From assembly GCA_002989075.1 (NCBI GenBank), contig PSQN01000016.1, positions 2,186,336 to 2,250,335 of the forward strand: DNA of 64,000 bases, written 5' to 3'. A program made the position numbers and the translations under genes. This stretch comes from Arthonia radiata (lineage: Eukaryota; Ascomycota; Arthoniomycetes; Arthoniales; Arthoniaceae). Position 1 is the stretch's first letter. Every line of letters starts with the position of its first letter. The notes under the pieces were generated by a model that ran no database searches, was not told the origin of the DNA, and was given only the letters and a program-made list of their open reading frames with translations. Of this stretch, positions 21,391 to 33,127 are shown piece by piece.

Positions 21391-24300
21391 CTACCCCTCC
21401 CTCCCCACCCCCCTCAACCGCGCGGCCTCCACCCCCCTCTCCACAACCCCCACAATCTCCCTCGTCTCTTCCCCCGTCCCCGCCTCAAAATCATACCTCT
21501 TCTGCTCCTTCCCCACCTCCCGAAACACCATGATCCGAAACGCCTTCGGATGCTTCCTGATCACCTTCACGCCCACCACCGCCCCGAAATTCACCGTCCT
21601 GGCCTTGTCGTCCCCGGCGTACCCGTACTTCCGCCCCTCCGGCGGGGAGATGTACAGGTTTTCGCTGTCGACTGCCAGCACGCGCGGCGCGGAGGGCGTG
21701 AACGACATCGGTTGCCGGCGGACAACGTTCCAGCGGCGGTAGGAACTATTGGCCGCCGCGGCGGGGCCGAGCAGGTCTGATTGCGCGAGCGGGTGCGCGG
21801 CTGAGGTCGTAGTGAAGCCTGCGAAGCCGGCTGCGAAGCCCCCCGCGAAGCCGGATTCCTTCGTTTTCTTGCCTTTTGTGCCTTTCGTGGGTGTGCCGGT
21901 GGTCGTCAGCAACAGCGGTGCATTCGGGCTGGTGCTGCCCGGGGAGCCACTCAGACCGATCGGGCCTTCAGAGATAAACCGCCGGCGCGTGAGGTCGAGA
22001 TCGCTACGGCTGGGACCGAGGGCCTCGACAGTACGGTCGGTCGGCGCGACGGTGGCCGTGCCGGTGACGCGGAGGACGTAATTCCCCTTGTCGAGCTGCA
22101 TGCGCGCGGTGACGGTGTCGAAGATCTCGGCGATGTAGGTGTCGGCGGTGGTGTCGAGGACGATGGTGTGGGTGCGGAGGTCGGAGGAGGTGTAGTGGAT
22201 ATTGAGGGTGCGTTTGGCGCCGGAGCGGGCCGCGGTGGTGGGGGCCGCGGGGGTGGTAGGGGCATCCATTGGGGTGCTGGTTTTCGAACGGACGAAGGGC
22301 AAGGGGTTGGGTGGCCGGGAGGTGACGGGGTTGGTGTTTTGGCGGGTGGTGGGCGGGCGGTTGGACATCATGTTGGGGGCTGCGAAGGAGGAGGAGCGCG
22401 GCGGTGGGGGGTCGGAGTTGGAGGGTTGGCGGATGGGCGGTTTGGGGCGCGGTTGCGAGGTGGAGGTGTGGATGGACGTCGGTTGGGAGATTTGTTGGGC
22501 TGTTTGGACAGATGAGGAGGCGGTGGAGGGTTCTGGGGGCTCGAAGGGCTCGAAGGCTCCGGGCATGCGGGGTGGTGGCGGGATCTCTTCGCGAGCGGGC
22601 GTCGAGGCTTGTATTGATTTGGCTTCTTCGCTGTATCCGGGAGTCTCGCGCTCGTTCTCTCGGAATTGGTCGTCGTCTGCTTCGACGAGGCCAAATTCAT
22701 CCCATGGCTTGCCGCGAGCACGGCCACGAGCTGGGCGGGTATTGTTGTTTGCGAAGTCAACAAGGGCTTTGGTGCGGTTGAGTGGAGGAAAGTCGTCATC
22801 GACTTCTCCATAGTCCATGATCCGGAAAGTCCACTTGTTGACGTTTGCCCTGAACCCTTGGATCTTCGGCTGTAAATTCTGCTCGCCATACTTCAGCAGC
22901 GCAAAGCCGATGGCATCGCTGACAACGACCGGCTGGCTGTTGTTAGACGTCCGGCGAATCTGTAGCTCCATCGGTTGTTCAGCGTCGGAAGAGAATGGAA
23001 TGTAAATTTTGATGTAAAGCGGATCGGGCGCGTCCTTGCCGTCCACAGGCGCAAAGCGCTCAAAGACGTTGCCCGGCTTCCTGTTCTTCGCTTTGATAGC
23101 CGCAGCCAAAGCACTGACTGGCTGCACCATGCTTATTGGCCTAGGCGGTGGCAGTTCTTGCAGCTCCGGCTTATCGGGATTCGAGTTGGATTTGTTCTTA
23201 CGAGGAGATGGTGTCTTGTTCATCGGTATGCCTGCCATTTGCGGTGCGAAAGACGACGTGGTGAGAGGCGCCATGCCCTCAAGTAGTGAGCTTTCCACAT
23301 CGTCCGAGAAACCTGAAGAGGCGAGCGAGACATCGTCGGACTCGTCATCTTCATGTGACATGCCTGACATCTCGCTCCTATTGGCATCTTCCGAGCCGGC
23401 TGTGCTTGGCCTGGTGCTCTCCGCGAGCCCTTCGTGGCCTTCTTCGGCAATTCGCTCGTCGCTCAGCTTGTGAGCGGGCCGTCGTCTCGCACCAGGTCTC
23501 CGTATTGACCCCTTCTTAAACACACTCGGGTCCAAGGAGTCACCTTCGCTTGAAACCTCACTGCTAGTTGCAGTGTCACGTCGTGGTCTCGTCGGCTTCA
23601 TCGCCTGTGCTGCACCCCAATTCTCCCGCTTCGACCAGTTGCGCTCCGGTGGCCTCGATGGACTCGTCACCATCACACTAGGACCGCCGCGCTGTTCGCC
23701 TTCGCTTCCTGCTCTCTCAGGGGACGACGCTGCTCGCTCCCGCGCCCTAGGCGGACTCGAGTCTGCTCGTCCACGAACCGGCATCTTAGCAAATCTAATA
23801 GAATTACTTGGCCGGGCCGAAGCCGCCAAGGCTTTCTCGTCTTCCTCGTCGCTCTCATCGCTAAGATCACTGCTGTCTTCTTCCTCCTCTCTGAGTTGCT
23901 CCTTCCGACGCCAATTCTTCCGGCCGCCGATCGGCGCCGGACCTACCGTGTCATTGCTGTCCTTCGCAACCTCTGTATCGTCATCGGCGCCAAGACTAGG
24001 TGTGTTGGGCGGCAGACCCGCGGAATGAGGCGGAGCTTCGAAGTAGTTTGATGCGCCTGATGTTGGTATCGGCGGGGAGTATGTGCGTTTGATGGCTGCG
24101 ACGTTCGGTGCCCATCCCGCAGCACGAAAGGCCGGGTCGTTGAGCACGGATGCATCGACGTTAATGAGCCGCTCACCGATGCCGTCTTGGATGTGAGTGA
24201 GATACGACGTGCGAAGCTGATAGATGACGAAACTATATGGATTAGCGAGCTATGGTCAGAGTGCATACGGTGATTATGTTCAATTTCAAATATGAAGAGG

Positions 24301-24397
24301 AAGAGGTTGCTTCATGTGCATTGCTACAAGAGGCTTTCCTGTGGGGAGAGCCGTGAAACAGTTGTGAAGCTTACTCTTCATTCGATAGCAGAGACAT
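21391..24397 (-). CDS. SIN1: TORC2 subunit SIN1/AVO1
   Basis: Two exons on the minus strand, 24397-24375 and 24232-21391, 954 residues. The 23-nt first exon (MSLLSNED) joins in phase to FVIYQLRTSYLTHIQDGIGE, the typical fungal Sin1 N-terminus, through a 142-nt intron. A long Ser/Asp/Glu-rich region follows; then the CRIM domain, which recruits AGC kinases to TORC2 (PLYIKIYIPFSSDAEQPMEL, VVVSDAIGFALLKYGEQNL, then NKWTFRIMDYGEVDDDFPPL). Next come a Pro-rich linker, a Ras-binding-like domain (TLNIHYTSSDLRTHTIVLDT, DTVTARMQL) and a C-terminal PH domain (YRRWNVVRRQPMSFTP to AGTGEETREIVGVVERG). The domain order is complete. It converges with PEX8, with 160 bp between stops. Confidence 0.95.
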
Positions 24398-24656
24398 GGC
24401 TGCGTTGACCGTGGATCACAACGGTCGTTGCTTCTCGACGCCTAACGTTTCACCAGTCGACGGCGGTGATAGATAGTGATGCGAACGCCCGGGTTTATTC
24501 TAGGCTCCGCTGCATGTATATAGCCTTCGGGCATTTGGTCTTAATCGAGTCCACTCCTCTTTTTCAGTATGATGTCCATTTTGTTACATCTGGACAAAGA
24601 GTAGTATATATAGTAGAGGTTAATAGATATCACGTGATCATGGAGTGGCGAACAAG

Positions 24657-24692
24657 CGGCAAATTCCTACGATGCCACCAACTTTACCTCTG
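24657..24692 (+). repeat. left terminal inverted repeat
   Basis: 36 bp, begins CGGCAAATTCC. It matches the right end at 33 of 36 positions; the preceding nine bases are the left copy of the target duplication. Confidence 0.85.
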
Positions 24693-25128
24693 AATGTCTC
24701 GGATACCACTGACAATAACTTCTTACCTCCGGATGCGAGTAGATTTCGTATAACACCCTTCTCCTAGATATAAGCACGCCGCCTCCTTTTTATGTTAGCC
24801 CCTACACAGGCCCTCAATTAGCCCTAGTGCGCCCACAACTGCGCTTGAGGACCGCCCTTTGCGACCGCCTTTATAGCACCTACAAGCGCTGTTATAGCGC
24901 CTACAATCGCTTGTATATCGCCTTCGACTGCTTCTATATCACGTATAGTTGCGTCGAATATACCTGCGACTGTTACTCGAAAGGCGCTTATTCTATCAGC
25001 AGTAGAAAAATAAATAGGAGTACGAGGAGCACAGAGAGTACTTGGGGCCTGATTAGTGGTAGTGTATTGACAAAAGTGCGCGAATAGGGTCAGTGGTATA
25101 CTAGGAAGTTTAGTGACAGCTCAAGAAA

Positions 25129-25164
25129 CGGAGGTAAAGTTGGTGGCATCGCAGGAATCTGCCG
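25129..25164 (-). repeat. right terminal inverted repeat
   Basis: Read on the minus strand it begins CGGCAGATTCC and pairs with 24657-24692. The following nine bases (25165-25173) repeat the left flank. Confidence 0.85.
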
Positions 25165-25499
25165 GCGAACAAGACAGGGTGGTCGTCAAACCCTCCCAAT
25201 GGCGCTATGCTTATCAAGGTGCGGACGCGGACTTCTCTACGCGGGCGTTGGGAAAAGCTTCGTCAAGGAGAAGATTTTTGTACATTCAAGCAGCTCTGTC
25301 CGCTACAAATGAGAAGATCTCAAGCCGGGTATCACTTGTCCAGTCGTAATATATAGAGAGCAAACCCCATCCAAAGCAGCTCGTTGATGGCGTCAAGTAA
25401 GACTAACGCAGTTATCGAGACTACGCCGCGCCCTTCGCAACGGCGTCATTCTGCCATGGCGGTCGCCCGAAGCCGCATCTTTACAGAAACAAGGACCTC
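25165..25499. other. intergenic right of the TIR element
   Basis: 3' flank of the PH-domain gene. Apart from the 9-bp duplication at its left edge I see nothing. Confidence 0.4.
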
Positions 25500-27740
25500 C
25501 TAAATCCTGTTGCGCATGATATCCATGCTGCTCGCCGTGCGGATCCTAGCTAATCTGCTCTGTATCGTCTTGTCGTCGAAGCCTTCTTCGTCGCGATCCG
25601 TTGCTCGCGACTGCGCCCGAAAGTCAGCTCGAGACTGCACGCGTGATATATCATCCTTCGAAGGTGGCATCTTCGCGCCAGCACTATCACTGGCGCTTCG
25701 CCGGCCAAAGCGTTGCTTTAGCATGCGGCTGAAAGCGCTGCTGTTGCTGGCCTTTGTCTTGACGTTCGGATCCGTGAAGGACAGAGCAGGACTTTGGGAC
25801 TGGTCATCGCTGCTAGATGTGTAGCCGGTTGTTTGTGGAGTGGTGATTGTGATTGAGGGTGTTGAGTCTAACGATTGCATATTGACAGCATCATTCGACC
25901 TGACGGGCTCTATGGCAGTGCCATACGCTAATGCGCACATATGGGAGTCATCGCCTCGTGTGGACATTCGCGATGGAGGTGGCCTATTGGCATTGTCGGG
26001 TCTGAATCCGATCTGCGAAGGCGAGGATCTTACGTCGGCTGCAGGTCGGGCCCCCGCATTCAACTCGCTCGAGCTCGCATGCCGCTTGAGAATTCCTCTG
26101 ATTCGAAGGATTGCGTTGGCTGCTCCAGCAGGCAAATTCTCCCTGCCGTCCGTATCATCTTGCTCTCCAGGTTGCTTCGGCGTATCGGAGGAAGCATTGG
26201 CGTAGAGCGTATCGTGATAGCTGGGCGGGTCGGCAGGCCAGGCTACGAGCTTTTTATTTTGCCAGTCAATGACTTTCCGCTTGCCCTTGTGCATCACCAT
26301 ATTCGTAGCGTAGCGAGAATTGTGAACGAGCATGGGCATGCACCTTCTCCGATAGCGGGCGTCGCGCATAGGATCCTGGCGAGCGTGTCGTGGCTGATAT
26401 TTGCGATCGTCGGTCGTAAGGAAACTGAGTTGTAACAAGTTGCGTGCGTATGGGCGACATGAGTTGGGCTGGGAGAAAGTAGAATTGTTGACTGCAGGCG
26501 AGGCATCAGTCGAAGACGTTACGCTCCGTTCATTGAGGTTGGGTGTGACCGGCGAATGCTGTTGCTCCAGTGCTTCTCTCTGCCCGATCGACGCGAAGAT
26601 GTTGGACATGTAGTTGATATGCCGCTCGTCGTCCTCGGGGTCGTTGTCAGAAAGCGGATCTCGCATGAATGCGAGATCGAGGTCTTGATAGTCTGGATCA
26701 GGCTCGTTCTCTTGCTCCCCTTGCTGTTCTCGGTTTTCTTGTTCGGTGTTATCGCCATCTTGCGGTGATCTCGGCGAATCTGGTGGTTCCGCAGGCTGTG
26801 ACTCTGGCTCCGTGCGTGTGCTCGGCAGTAAATGTGGGTAATGCTCTCGCAGAATCCGCTCCTGTTCTGCGACTAAGCTCGCAGGAGCCACGCCTTGCGG
26901 ATGATTCGTCCTGATTGTGATGCGCTGTGGCTGTTCTCGTCTCCGCCGCCTTGGTAGTGTATGATTTCTCGGTTCATTTCTCACCTCCAATGGAGGCGCA
27001 ATGTCGATTGCAGCACACACCTTCTCGATCCAATTTGATCTCTGATCGCTATTCGCAAACCTCAGCAGTATCTGCTCGCTCTCAACCCGCACTCTGGCGA
27101 TGTAGTTGTACACAATCTCAAATTGCGACGGGTCCGTCTCTTGCAGTTGTTTGAGGGCTGAAGTTGGTAACAGCTGCGCTATTGGGCTCTTGGGCACCAT
27201 CTCAACTCTTTTGTGATCGGACGCCAGCCCCACCTCAGCGTGCTGTAATGTGTAAGTCCTGATCTTGCGCCCAGGCTCTCCTGTCGGCGTCCCTCGCTTC
27301 CAAGCAGGTGTGAGCAAGCCGTGCGTCTTGGCATTGCTTATCTGCAAAAGCGTACCTCTGAGCGCAACATGCACAGTTCGCCATGGACTCATCTGACAGC
27401 TCTGAAAAGGGGACGTCCGTTCCCACACAATCTCCATAACGTCTTCAGCTTCCACCGAGCAGTCATACTCCGGTGGTTGAACAGCGGAGCTAGCTGCCGT
27501 GGGAGAACCAAAGGTATCGTAGTCAGGGGGGGGGAGCTCATCGAAGGTATTGTGGTATCCAGTTATTCGACGATGTTGGCGGCGTGACCTTGGCGTCCGG
27601 TTGCGCGAGCGATCTCGTCGCTGCTCAATCCTATCGTCTCGTCGTCGCGCATTGGGCATCAGCAAGCTGACACTGGGCGTGTTGGTGTTGTTGTTCGAGG
27701 TGTTAGGTTGAGCGGCAATCTGAGACTGCCGTGAAGGCAT
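25500..27740 (-). CDS. PH-domain protein
   Basis: Single exon, 746 residues. After a basic, Arg-rich leader (about residues 30-60) and DELPPPDYDTFG, a PH domain of about 140 residues begins near residue 98: VMEIVWERTSPFQS, WRTVHVALRGTLLQI, then a tail ending ILLRFANSDQRSNWIEKVCA with the Trp of the last helix. The rest is polar and low-complexity with acidic (EPDPDYQDLDLAFMRDPLSD) and Ser-rich parts. A conserved-looking segment near residues 440-510 (ARNLLQLSFLTTDDRKYQPR, RYRRRCMPML, KGKRKVIDWQNKKLVAWPAD) suggests a second ordered unit. PH domains usually bind phosphoinositides or proteins; the exact role in fungi is unknown to me. Transcribed away from the TPR-like gene, 821 bp between starts. 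Confidence 0.8.
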   Translation of the reverse strand: MPSRQSQIAAQPNTSNNNTNTPSVSLLMPNARRRDDRIEQRRDRSRNRTPRSRRQHRRITGYHNTFDELPPPDYDTFGSPTAASSAVQPPEYDCSVEAEDVMEIVWERTSPFQSCQMSPWRTVHVALRGTLLQISNAKTHGLLTPAWKRGTPTGEPGRKIRTYTLQHAEVGLASDHKRVEMVPKSPIAQLLPTSALKQLQETDPSQFEIVYNYIARVRVESEQILLRFANSDQRSNWIEKVCAAIDIAPPLEVRNEPRNHTLPRRRRREQPQRITIRTNHPQGVAPASLVAEQERILREHYPHLLPSTRTEPESQPAEPPDSPRSPQDGDNTEQENREQQGEQENEPDPDYQDLDLAFMRDPLSDNDPEDDERHINYMSNIFASIGQREALEQQHSPVTPNLNERSVTSSTDASPAVNNSTFSQPNSCRPYARNLLQLSFLTTDDRKYQPRHARQDPMRDARYRRRCMPMLVHNSRYATNMVMHKGKRKVIDWQNKKLVAWPADPPSYHDTLYANASSDTPKQPGEQDDTDGRENLPAGAANAILRIRGILKRHASSSELNAGARPAADVRSSPSQIGFRPDNANRPPPSRMSTRGDDSHMCALAYGTAIEPVRSNDAVNMQSLDSTPSITITTPQTTGYTSSSDDQSQSPALSFTDPNVKTKASNSSAFSRMLKQRFGRRSASDSAGAKMPPSKDDISRVQSRADFRAQSRATDRDEEGFDDKTIQSRLARIRTASSMDIMRNRI

Positions 27741-28561
27741 TGCAGTGGCTGTCGAGGGTAGGTAGGTATCAAGGCTGACCTGTAGCTAGCCAGGGGAGAG
27801 CCGACATGAGTGGTCCCGAGTAGGGCGAGAGCACAATGGGACGCAAAACTGAGAATGGAAGGCGCAAGTGACGGTTGGGTGAATGCGAGAGAGAATAGAG
27901 GATTGGCGACGGCGCATTGAATGGTAGGAGAGATGGTTGGGAAGACTGACCCGGATTTGGAGGATTCTGCAGGCCGTGCGAGAGGATACCCTGATGCTTA
28001 AGCGGCACAAATCTGCAACAATGTCTCCAATCTCACGGTCGTCGATGGGATCTCCATTGCACAATCCGAGAGAATAACAGCCAAGACGGTACGTGGTATT
28101 TGAGGACGAAATGCGAACGCAATCTCTGGACGAAGGTGGAGATATGAATTACCGGTTATGGGCCAGGTCAGTATCCCCCCCGATTGCAGCAATAAAGCCC
28201 CGATGAACCCTGCAAGCCCCCCGAGCCCCATTGAGCCAAGACCCATCCAACCCTATTCCCGTCCATTCAAACCCTATTCCCGCCCACACAAACCGCCTCC
28301 AAAACTGCAATTCTTCAAAGCAAACCTCCCAATCCCATCCTCTAACTTCTCACACTCAGCAATCCACGTGATTAGACGACGGCATTTCCGCCGCAACACA
28401 TCCCACTGTCCAGGGCCGCCTTCCCCACTTCCGACCTCGCAAAACCAACCTACAGCAAGCCGTCACGCGAGTCGTGTACATCACGCCAGCGCCACCAACC
28501 ACCACGTGCATTGGCGCCCCTTTGGTGTAACACCTCCACGCTCCTGTCTCAGAGCTTCGGC
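27741..28561. promoter_or_regulatory. divergent promoter region, PH gene / TPR-like gene
   Basis: 821 bp between divergent starts. It contains a tandem repeat of about 18 bp near 28248-28285 (AACCCTATTCCCG twice). ORFs here overlap on both strands and are not convincing. Confidence 0.35.
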
Positions 28562-30088
28562 ATGGCGTCGCGGTCACGTCTGCCGCAGCCCATAAACAAA
28601 AAGAATCGCATCACGCAGCCCAACACCGCAGACGAGTACCTTGCTCTTGGTGTTGAGCATGAAGAGGCTGCGGAAAAGTGGCGCGCGGGCGACGCCAAAA
28701 AGGCGTACAGGTTCTATGAGAGGGCGCTGAATGCTTATGGGAAGGGTGTGGAGAGGTGGGAGTCGAATGTCGACTTGAATTACAACAGGTGTGTAGATGG
28801 TCGTGTGGTATTGTGTATGCACTGATTGTACGTTTGCTGACCATCTATGTCCAGGGCCCGCTTGTTGTTCGCCATGACGCAGCATGCTGGCATACGCGCG
28901 TTGTTGCCAGCGCCCATCGATGAGCACCTTGAGCACGCCCTCGATGCGCACCGCGCGACCTTGAGGCTTGCCCCGAAAAACGTAGACGTCCTGTTTAATA
29001 CGGCGCAGGTCTCATCGGCTCTCGCTGATGAGACCGATGAAAAATACGAAGGCACGGTCGTAGAGCTGCTCGCAGAGTCTGCGTCCCTACTAATGAAGTG
29101 TTTCGACCTGCAGAAAGCAAGCTTGCAGCGAACACGGGCGGTCATTGACTCACTCAATCAAAAACCCAATGCTGAGCCGACGTCCGCTGAAACCAACGAG
29201 CGTCCCTCAACACCATCCTCAATGAACGGCAGCGAAGGCGGGTGGGTTCGTATCGAGGAGCCAACCACAGCTGCGACTCTGCTTGATACTGGGACTGCGC
29301 TATTCGAAGTCTTGACGTCGCTGTGCAAGACTTTGCCCATGAAGTGCACCAGCGACCTGCGGTCACTCGAGCGGGCAGCGGACCAGCTCCGTGCAAATGT
29401 GAACTCGCTTGAGCTGCAAGTCAGTGAAGCTGATTGTGGCGAGCTTCTGTTTGCTGAAGCCAAGCTGAGGGTAGCAATGCACGAAACGGCTTTCGAGGCA
29501 GGAATCATTGAATTGAAAGTGTACGACCGGGCCTTGAAAGAGGCCTTCGAGCCCTTGCCGAGTGGACAAAGTCTACCTGTACTGGTGGCGTACTGTGAAG
29601 CTCTGACGGCCCTTGCAACAGCAGCTGAAGGCGAGCCTAACTGCGCACTGCTGCGCTGGAACCGGTTGAGCAAAGCGGTGGAGCTTCTCAACACTGCTTT
29701 GCACACTTTCGCATCAATAAGTCTTTTCGAAACTCACGACTGTCGTGGGCGTATTGAGCTCTTTCGTCATCGACTCTCGTATGACAAGCAGCTTCCCGCT
29801 ATTGTCAGGACGCCTGTCGTACGTGAGATATTGCTCTATAACGCCGGCAAATATTTCACAGCGGCACTGGCAAGGGCACAGGGTCAAGATGATGAAACCG
29901 TCAGAGGCGTTATCGTCGCGCAAGCTATTGTCTCTTCTTTGGAACGAAACGATCTTGAGCCGCTCAGGCAGCTGGAAAGCCAGGCCATGACGAGTACGGA
30001 ACTTCGTGAGATTCTTCAAGATTTTGCAGACCGACTTCAGATACCTCCGCACGACGTGCAAAGCCTCGGTCTTCGTCCCCCAAAATGA
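28562..30088 (+). CDS. TPR-like protein
   Basis: Two exons, 28562-28788 and 28855-30088, 486 residues; the 66-nt intron (GTGTGT...TGCTGACC...CCAG) joins NYNR to ARLLFAM in phase. The N-terminus has a TPR-like helical pair (AAEKWRAGDAKKAYRFYERA, LNAYGKGVERW) and a second possible repeat (LEHALDAHRATLRLAPKNVD, then VLFNTAQVSSALAD). The remainder is helical, interrupted by a Ser/Pro/Thr-rich loop near residues 180-205. It resembles conserved ascomycete TPR proteins of unknown function, and no catalytic motif is visible. It converges tightly with the Zn2Cys6 gene, 28 bp between the two stop codons, so the 3' UTRs must overlap. Confidence 0.75.
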
Positions 30089-30116
30089 CCCTGTACAATG
30101 ACATTTGCCGACTCAT

Positions 30117-32165
30117 TCAGGTATATGGATTCGAGGTCGGGGCTGAAGAGAACGGAGGAACAACGGGGGCATATGCTTCACTCTGCGAGAATGTCGGATA
30201 CGTAGAAAAATCGATGATTTCCCTCATCTCCGATTTTGTTGCTGTAAGTGAATCTGGCGAATTGATAAAGTCCGACTCATCTGATGTCGACGCTGGAGAC
30301 TCATCGAAATCAAAAGCTTCCGTCACAAAGCCAGGCGTCGATGACGGTAGGCTCAGCGGCATCGATAATGCCTGGAGCTGCGGCAAGCTTTCATTCGCCT
30401 TCTCGATGAGCATGGGCAAGTAGCGGTCTTGTCCACCCCGGAGTCTGGACATGATATTGATGAAATCAGTGAGATATTCACGTGGGCCTACTTCGAAACC
30501 CCATTGACCTGGCTGGACGAATGTCATGACGTCCACCAGCGTGCATGCAACGTCAAACATCTGGCCTGGTCAGCATTCCATTAAGTAGTACCTCACCCAA
30601 TGTTCTCACCTTCTTGATCAAGCCGATGCCATGTACCTCCATTGCTTCCCTTTGAAATGCACTCGCTTCCGACACCATCTCTCTTGATAGCTCAATGGGG
30701 AATTTGAGCGTCAGCGCAGAGTTCTTTGCCTTCGACGAAAGTAACTTCTGGCTGATTGATAGTTGCCAAATCATGATCTTCAGCCACTGCTGAGATGTTC
30801 TGAGATCTACAGCCTGTGTCTCGGTGCTTTCGAGATACTTCGGTAAGGCGTCATCTAACTGCTGCTGGAGGCTCAAAATCCAGTCAGGATCACAATGATC
30901 TAGTGACTGATTCCAGAGCCCAACAAATGTGTCGTCAAAAGGTTTGTACAATTGTATCAAGTGCAAGAAGCCCCGTAGCTGCGCGATTTCTTGTGGGCTC
31001 TCCTCGATGCTTGGTGGTGATATCGTAGCGTGCAGCGTCAATGGTTTCTGGGTTTGTAGTGCGTATGCTCTACCGTCTCGTCAGCTCTGTAGCCGTTCGA
31101 CCAGCATGCAGTGACAGCTTAGGCTCACCTTTCCGTCACAAAGAGCAACCAGAACAACCTACGCTTCAACATGTTCGCAACAGGATCTCCGTCAACGTAA
31201 TTCTCCTCCTTGTGCATTCCCAAAATGATGGCTAGCGTGGTCGCTTCTCGTAAATGGAACCACGCTGAGCTGTGCCTCTCTAGGCAAAAGTAGCAGCCGA
31301 AGAAAAAGAATGACGTGGTTACGGAAGTTGCACTAGCGTTCTCGAAATAGCTGAATGACTTGCGTGCTTCCAGAGCATCGGCAAGGAGCTGCTTGCCCAA
31401 CTCAGTCGTTGTCTTGGTATTGGCTTCTGGCATCAGTTTTGCAGGTAGATTCATGTTGGGTTGGATGCACATGTAAGCAACCAACGCCTCCACCAGCACA
31501 AAAGCTTCGTGCGACTGATACATGTTTGATATGCTTTGCTGCAACGATGCTCTGTGTAAAATCGGTTGCGTCGGGTATATCTGAGAGAAATAGTACTCGA
31601 CGCACGCGTCGATCAAGGGTTGTGGCAGAGACGCTGGTGTCCGCGAGAAAAGCGGAGAGGCCGGTGGAGAACCAAGAAAACCATCGTCAAGCCGACTCCT
31701 CTGCGTTTCCCTGAGCTCTGATATCACTTTCGCTCTGCAGCCCTTCGGCCCTTTCTGGATGACAAGTTAGTAGTTGAACGCAAGGCAAGTGTGTTGACTG
31801 TACCTTCTGAGGTATCGCATTGTATGTGCAGCGTCTGTAACCTCACTTGGTCAGCACACAGATTGCTCATACTAGACAAGCCGGCTTGCAGCTATCGAGA
31901 CCACCAAGGAGCATTTGCAGCGTGCCCATAGGGTAGGACTTCTGGGAAGCAGCGAACTCACAGAGCGCTATGCGAACAATTCCGGCATGGTTGATTTGCT
32001 TCGGGTGCTTGTATGCATCTCACCTTTCTCCGATGACCTATGCTACGATGAGTGTCGATAGTCTTGCAGCCATGCGAGATTCAACTTACAAGCATCACAT
32101 GCGCGTTTGGGATTAGCTGTTGAGACCGAAGAGACTGTCACGGACGAGGTAGCCGACGACGGCAT
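30117..32165 (-). CDS. Zn(II)2Cys6 transcription factor, fungal_trans domain
   Basis: Six exons on the minus strand: 32165-32090, 32037-31962, 31834-31804, 31754-31129, 31069-30610, 30560-30117; 570 residues. All five introns have GT/AG ends and keep phase. The zinc cluster is split over three exons: RACDAC, then HRRKVRCIQAPEANQPCRNC, then CTYNAIPQKKGPKG. That gives all six cysteines of the binuclear cluster, followed by a basic linker (RAKVISELRETQR). The large middle domain matches fungal_trans regulators (CVEYYFSQIYPTQPILHRAS; AWFHLREATTLAIILGMHKE; RRLFWLLFVTER). The C-terminus is acidic/Ser-rich and ends FSSAPTSNPYT. The linker and layout suggest a carbon-source regulator, but the target pathway cannot be read from the sequence. 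An in-frame upstream ATG at 32225 is an alternative start. Confidence 0.88.
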
Positions 32166-33127
32166 CGAGACAGCTGTAGAAAAGGACGACTGCTGCAAAC
32201 ACCGGGCGAAATAAAGTCCTCGCAATGGAAATCAGACACTGTTGAGGGAGTAATAATGTTCTTCAAATGCGCATTATTCGTCCTATGATATACAGAATCA
32301 AGCTTTTCGTCTGGTGAGAGGTCGTTGGGACGAGTACCTGGTCCCTGGGAGATGTTCTCGACCCCTGCTATTCGCAAGAGCTTTCACACTCTTGACTGCA
32401 AAGAGGGATGCAGAGAAGGTCGTCGGCTTGTGTTCAAAACTTGGGCTGCTGATATCCAGAGGCCAATGATGGAGGGCGGTTTGCCGCAAAAGAGTGGCTC
32501 GAGGCGAGAGCGATGATGGTGTACCGGGGTGCATCCGCGTGGACGTGGCGTTCAGACGGTGCTGAAGTGGGACCAGGCTCGCAGTGCAGGGCTTAACGGA
32601 GATCCTGGTCGAAGCTCGCTTACGCTTGACATTCATTGAGCACGCCAACCCTCTTTCTTCCCTTGCAGCAATTGAAACGCTGCATGCTGCGGGAAAAAGG
32701 CGGGGCTTGAGGGCGTGGCAAAGCAACATTGCGGGGTACAGATCGATACCCGATCATTTGCTGCCCACTTTATGGGACATACTAAAGCATTCACTCTGTC
32801 CATGAGAAGCAACCAATGCTGATAGGTAACTTGTCCGGTTTAACTCGTTTCAGATACTGAGGGCCTTAGTCAATGCTGCATGCTCGCGTGACCTGGATGC
32901 AAGCCCAGCGCGGAGATCTCTTCCGACCCTCTGGTAATCGGATATGAGTAATTGCTTCATCACCCACAATGCACCTGTGCATCGGTCTTCCTGTGACGTG
33001 GGTGTGGTAGGCGTTACGCTTGGGCTGAGATAGATTTTGAGCTCGGCCACGCCCTTCAAGTTTCCCGTGCCCGTCTCTCCTCGACGCCTACGACGGCAGA
33101 TTCGTGCCTGATGGCAATTCGAGCTGC
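32166..33127. other. intergenic upstream of the Zn2Cys6 gene
   Basis: 962 bp holding the promoter of the regulator and the 3' end of POB3. ORFs of 60-143 codons are present but lack splice or family support. Confidence 0.4.

Larger units (their letters stand above)
24657..25164. mobile_element. 508-bp TIR element (MITE-like, possibly Mutator-type)
   Basis: The ends are inverted repeats of 36 bp: 24657-24692 on the plus strand and 25129-25164 on the minus strand, both beginning CGGCA and sharing GATGCCACCAACTTTACCTC. They differ at three positions, all transitions (A/G, A/G, T/C). The element is flanked by an identical 9-bp duplication GCGAACAAG at 24648-24656 and 25165-25173. The interior is A/T-rich and contains no transposase. 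A minus-strand open frame without ATG runs from near the right end to about 24825 and has a repeated I-x-A-I/V-x-G-A-I/V pattern; it may be a relic of the parent element. Nine-bp duplications are typical of Mutator-like elements, but the superfamily is not proven. Confidence 0.82.
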
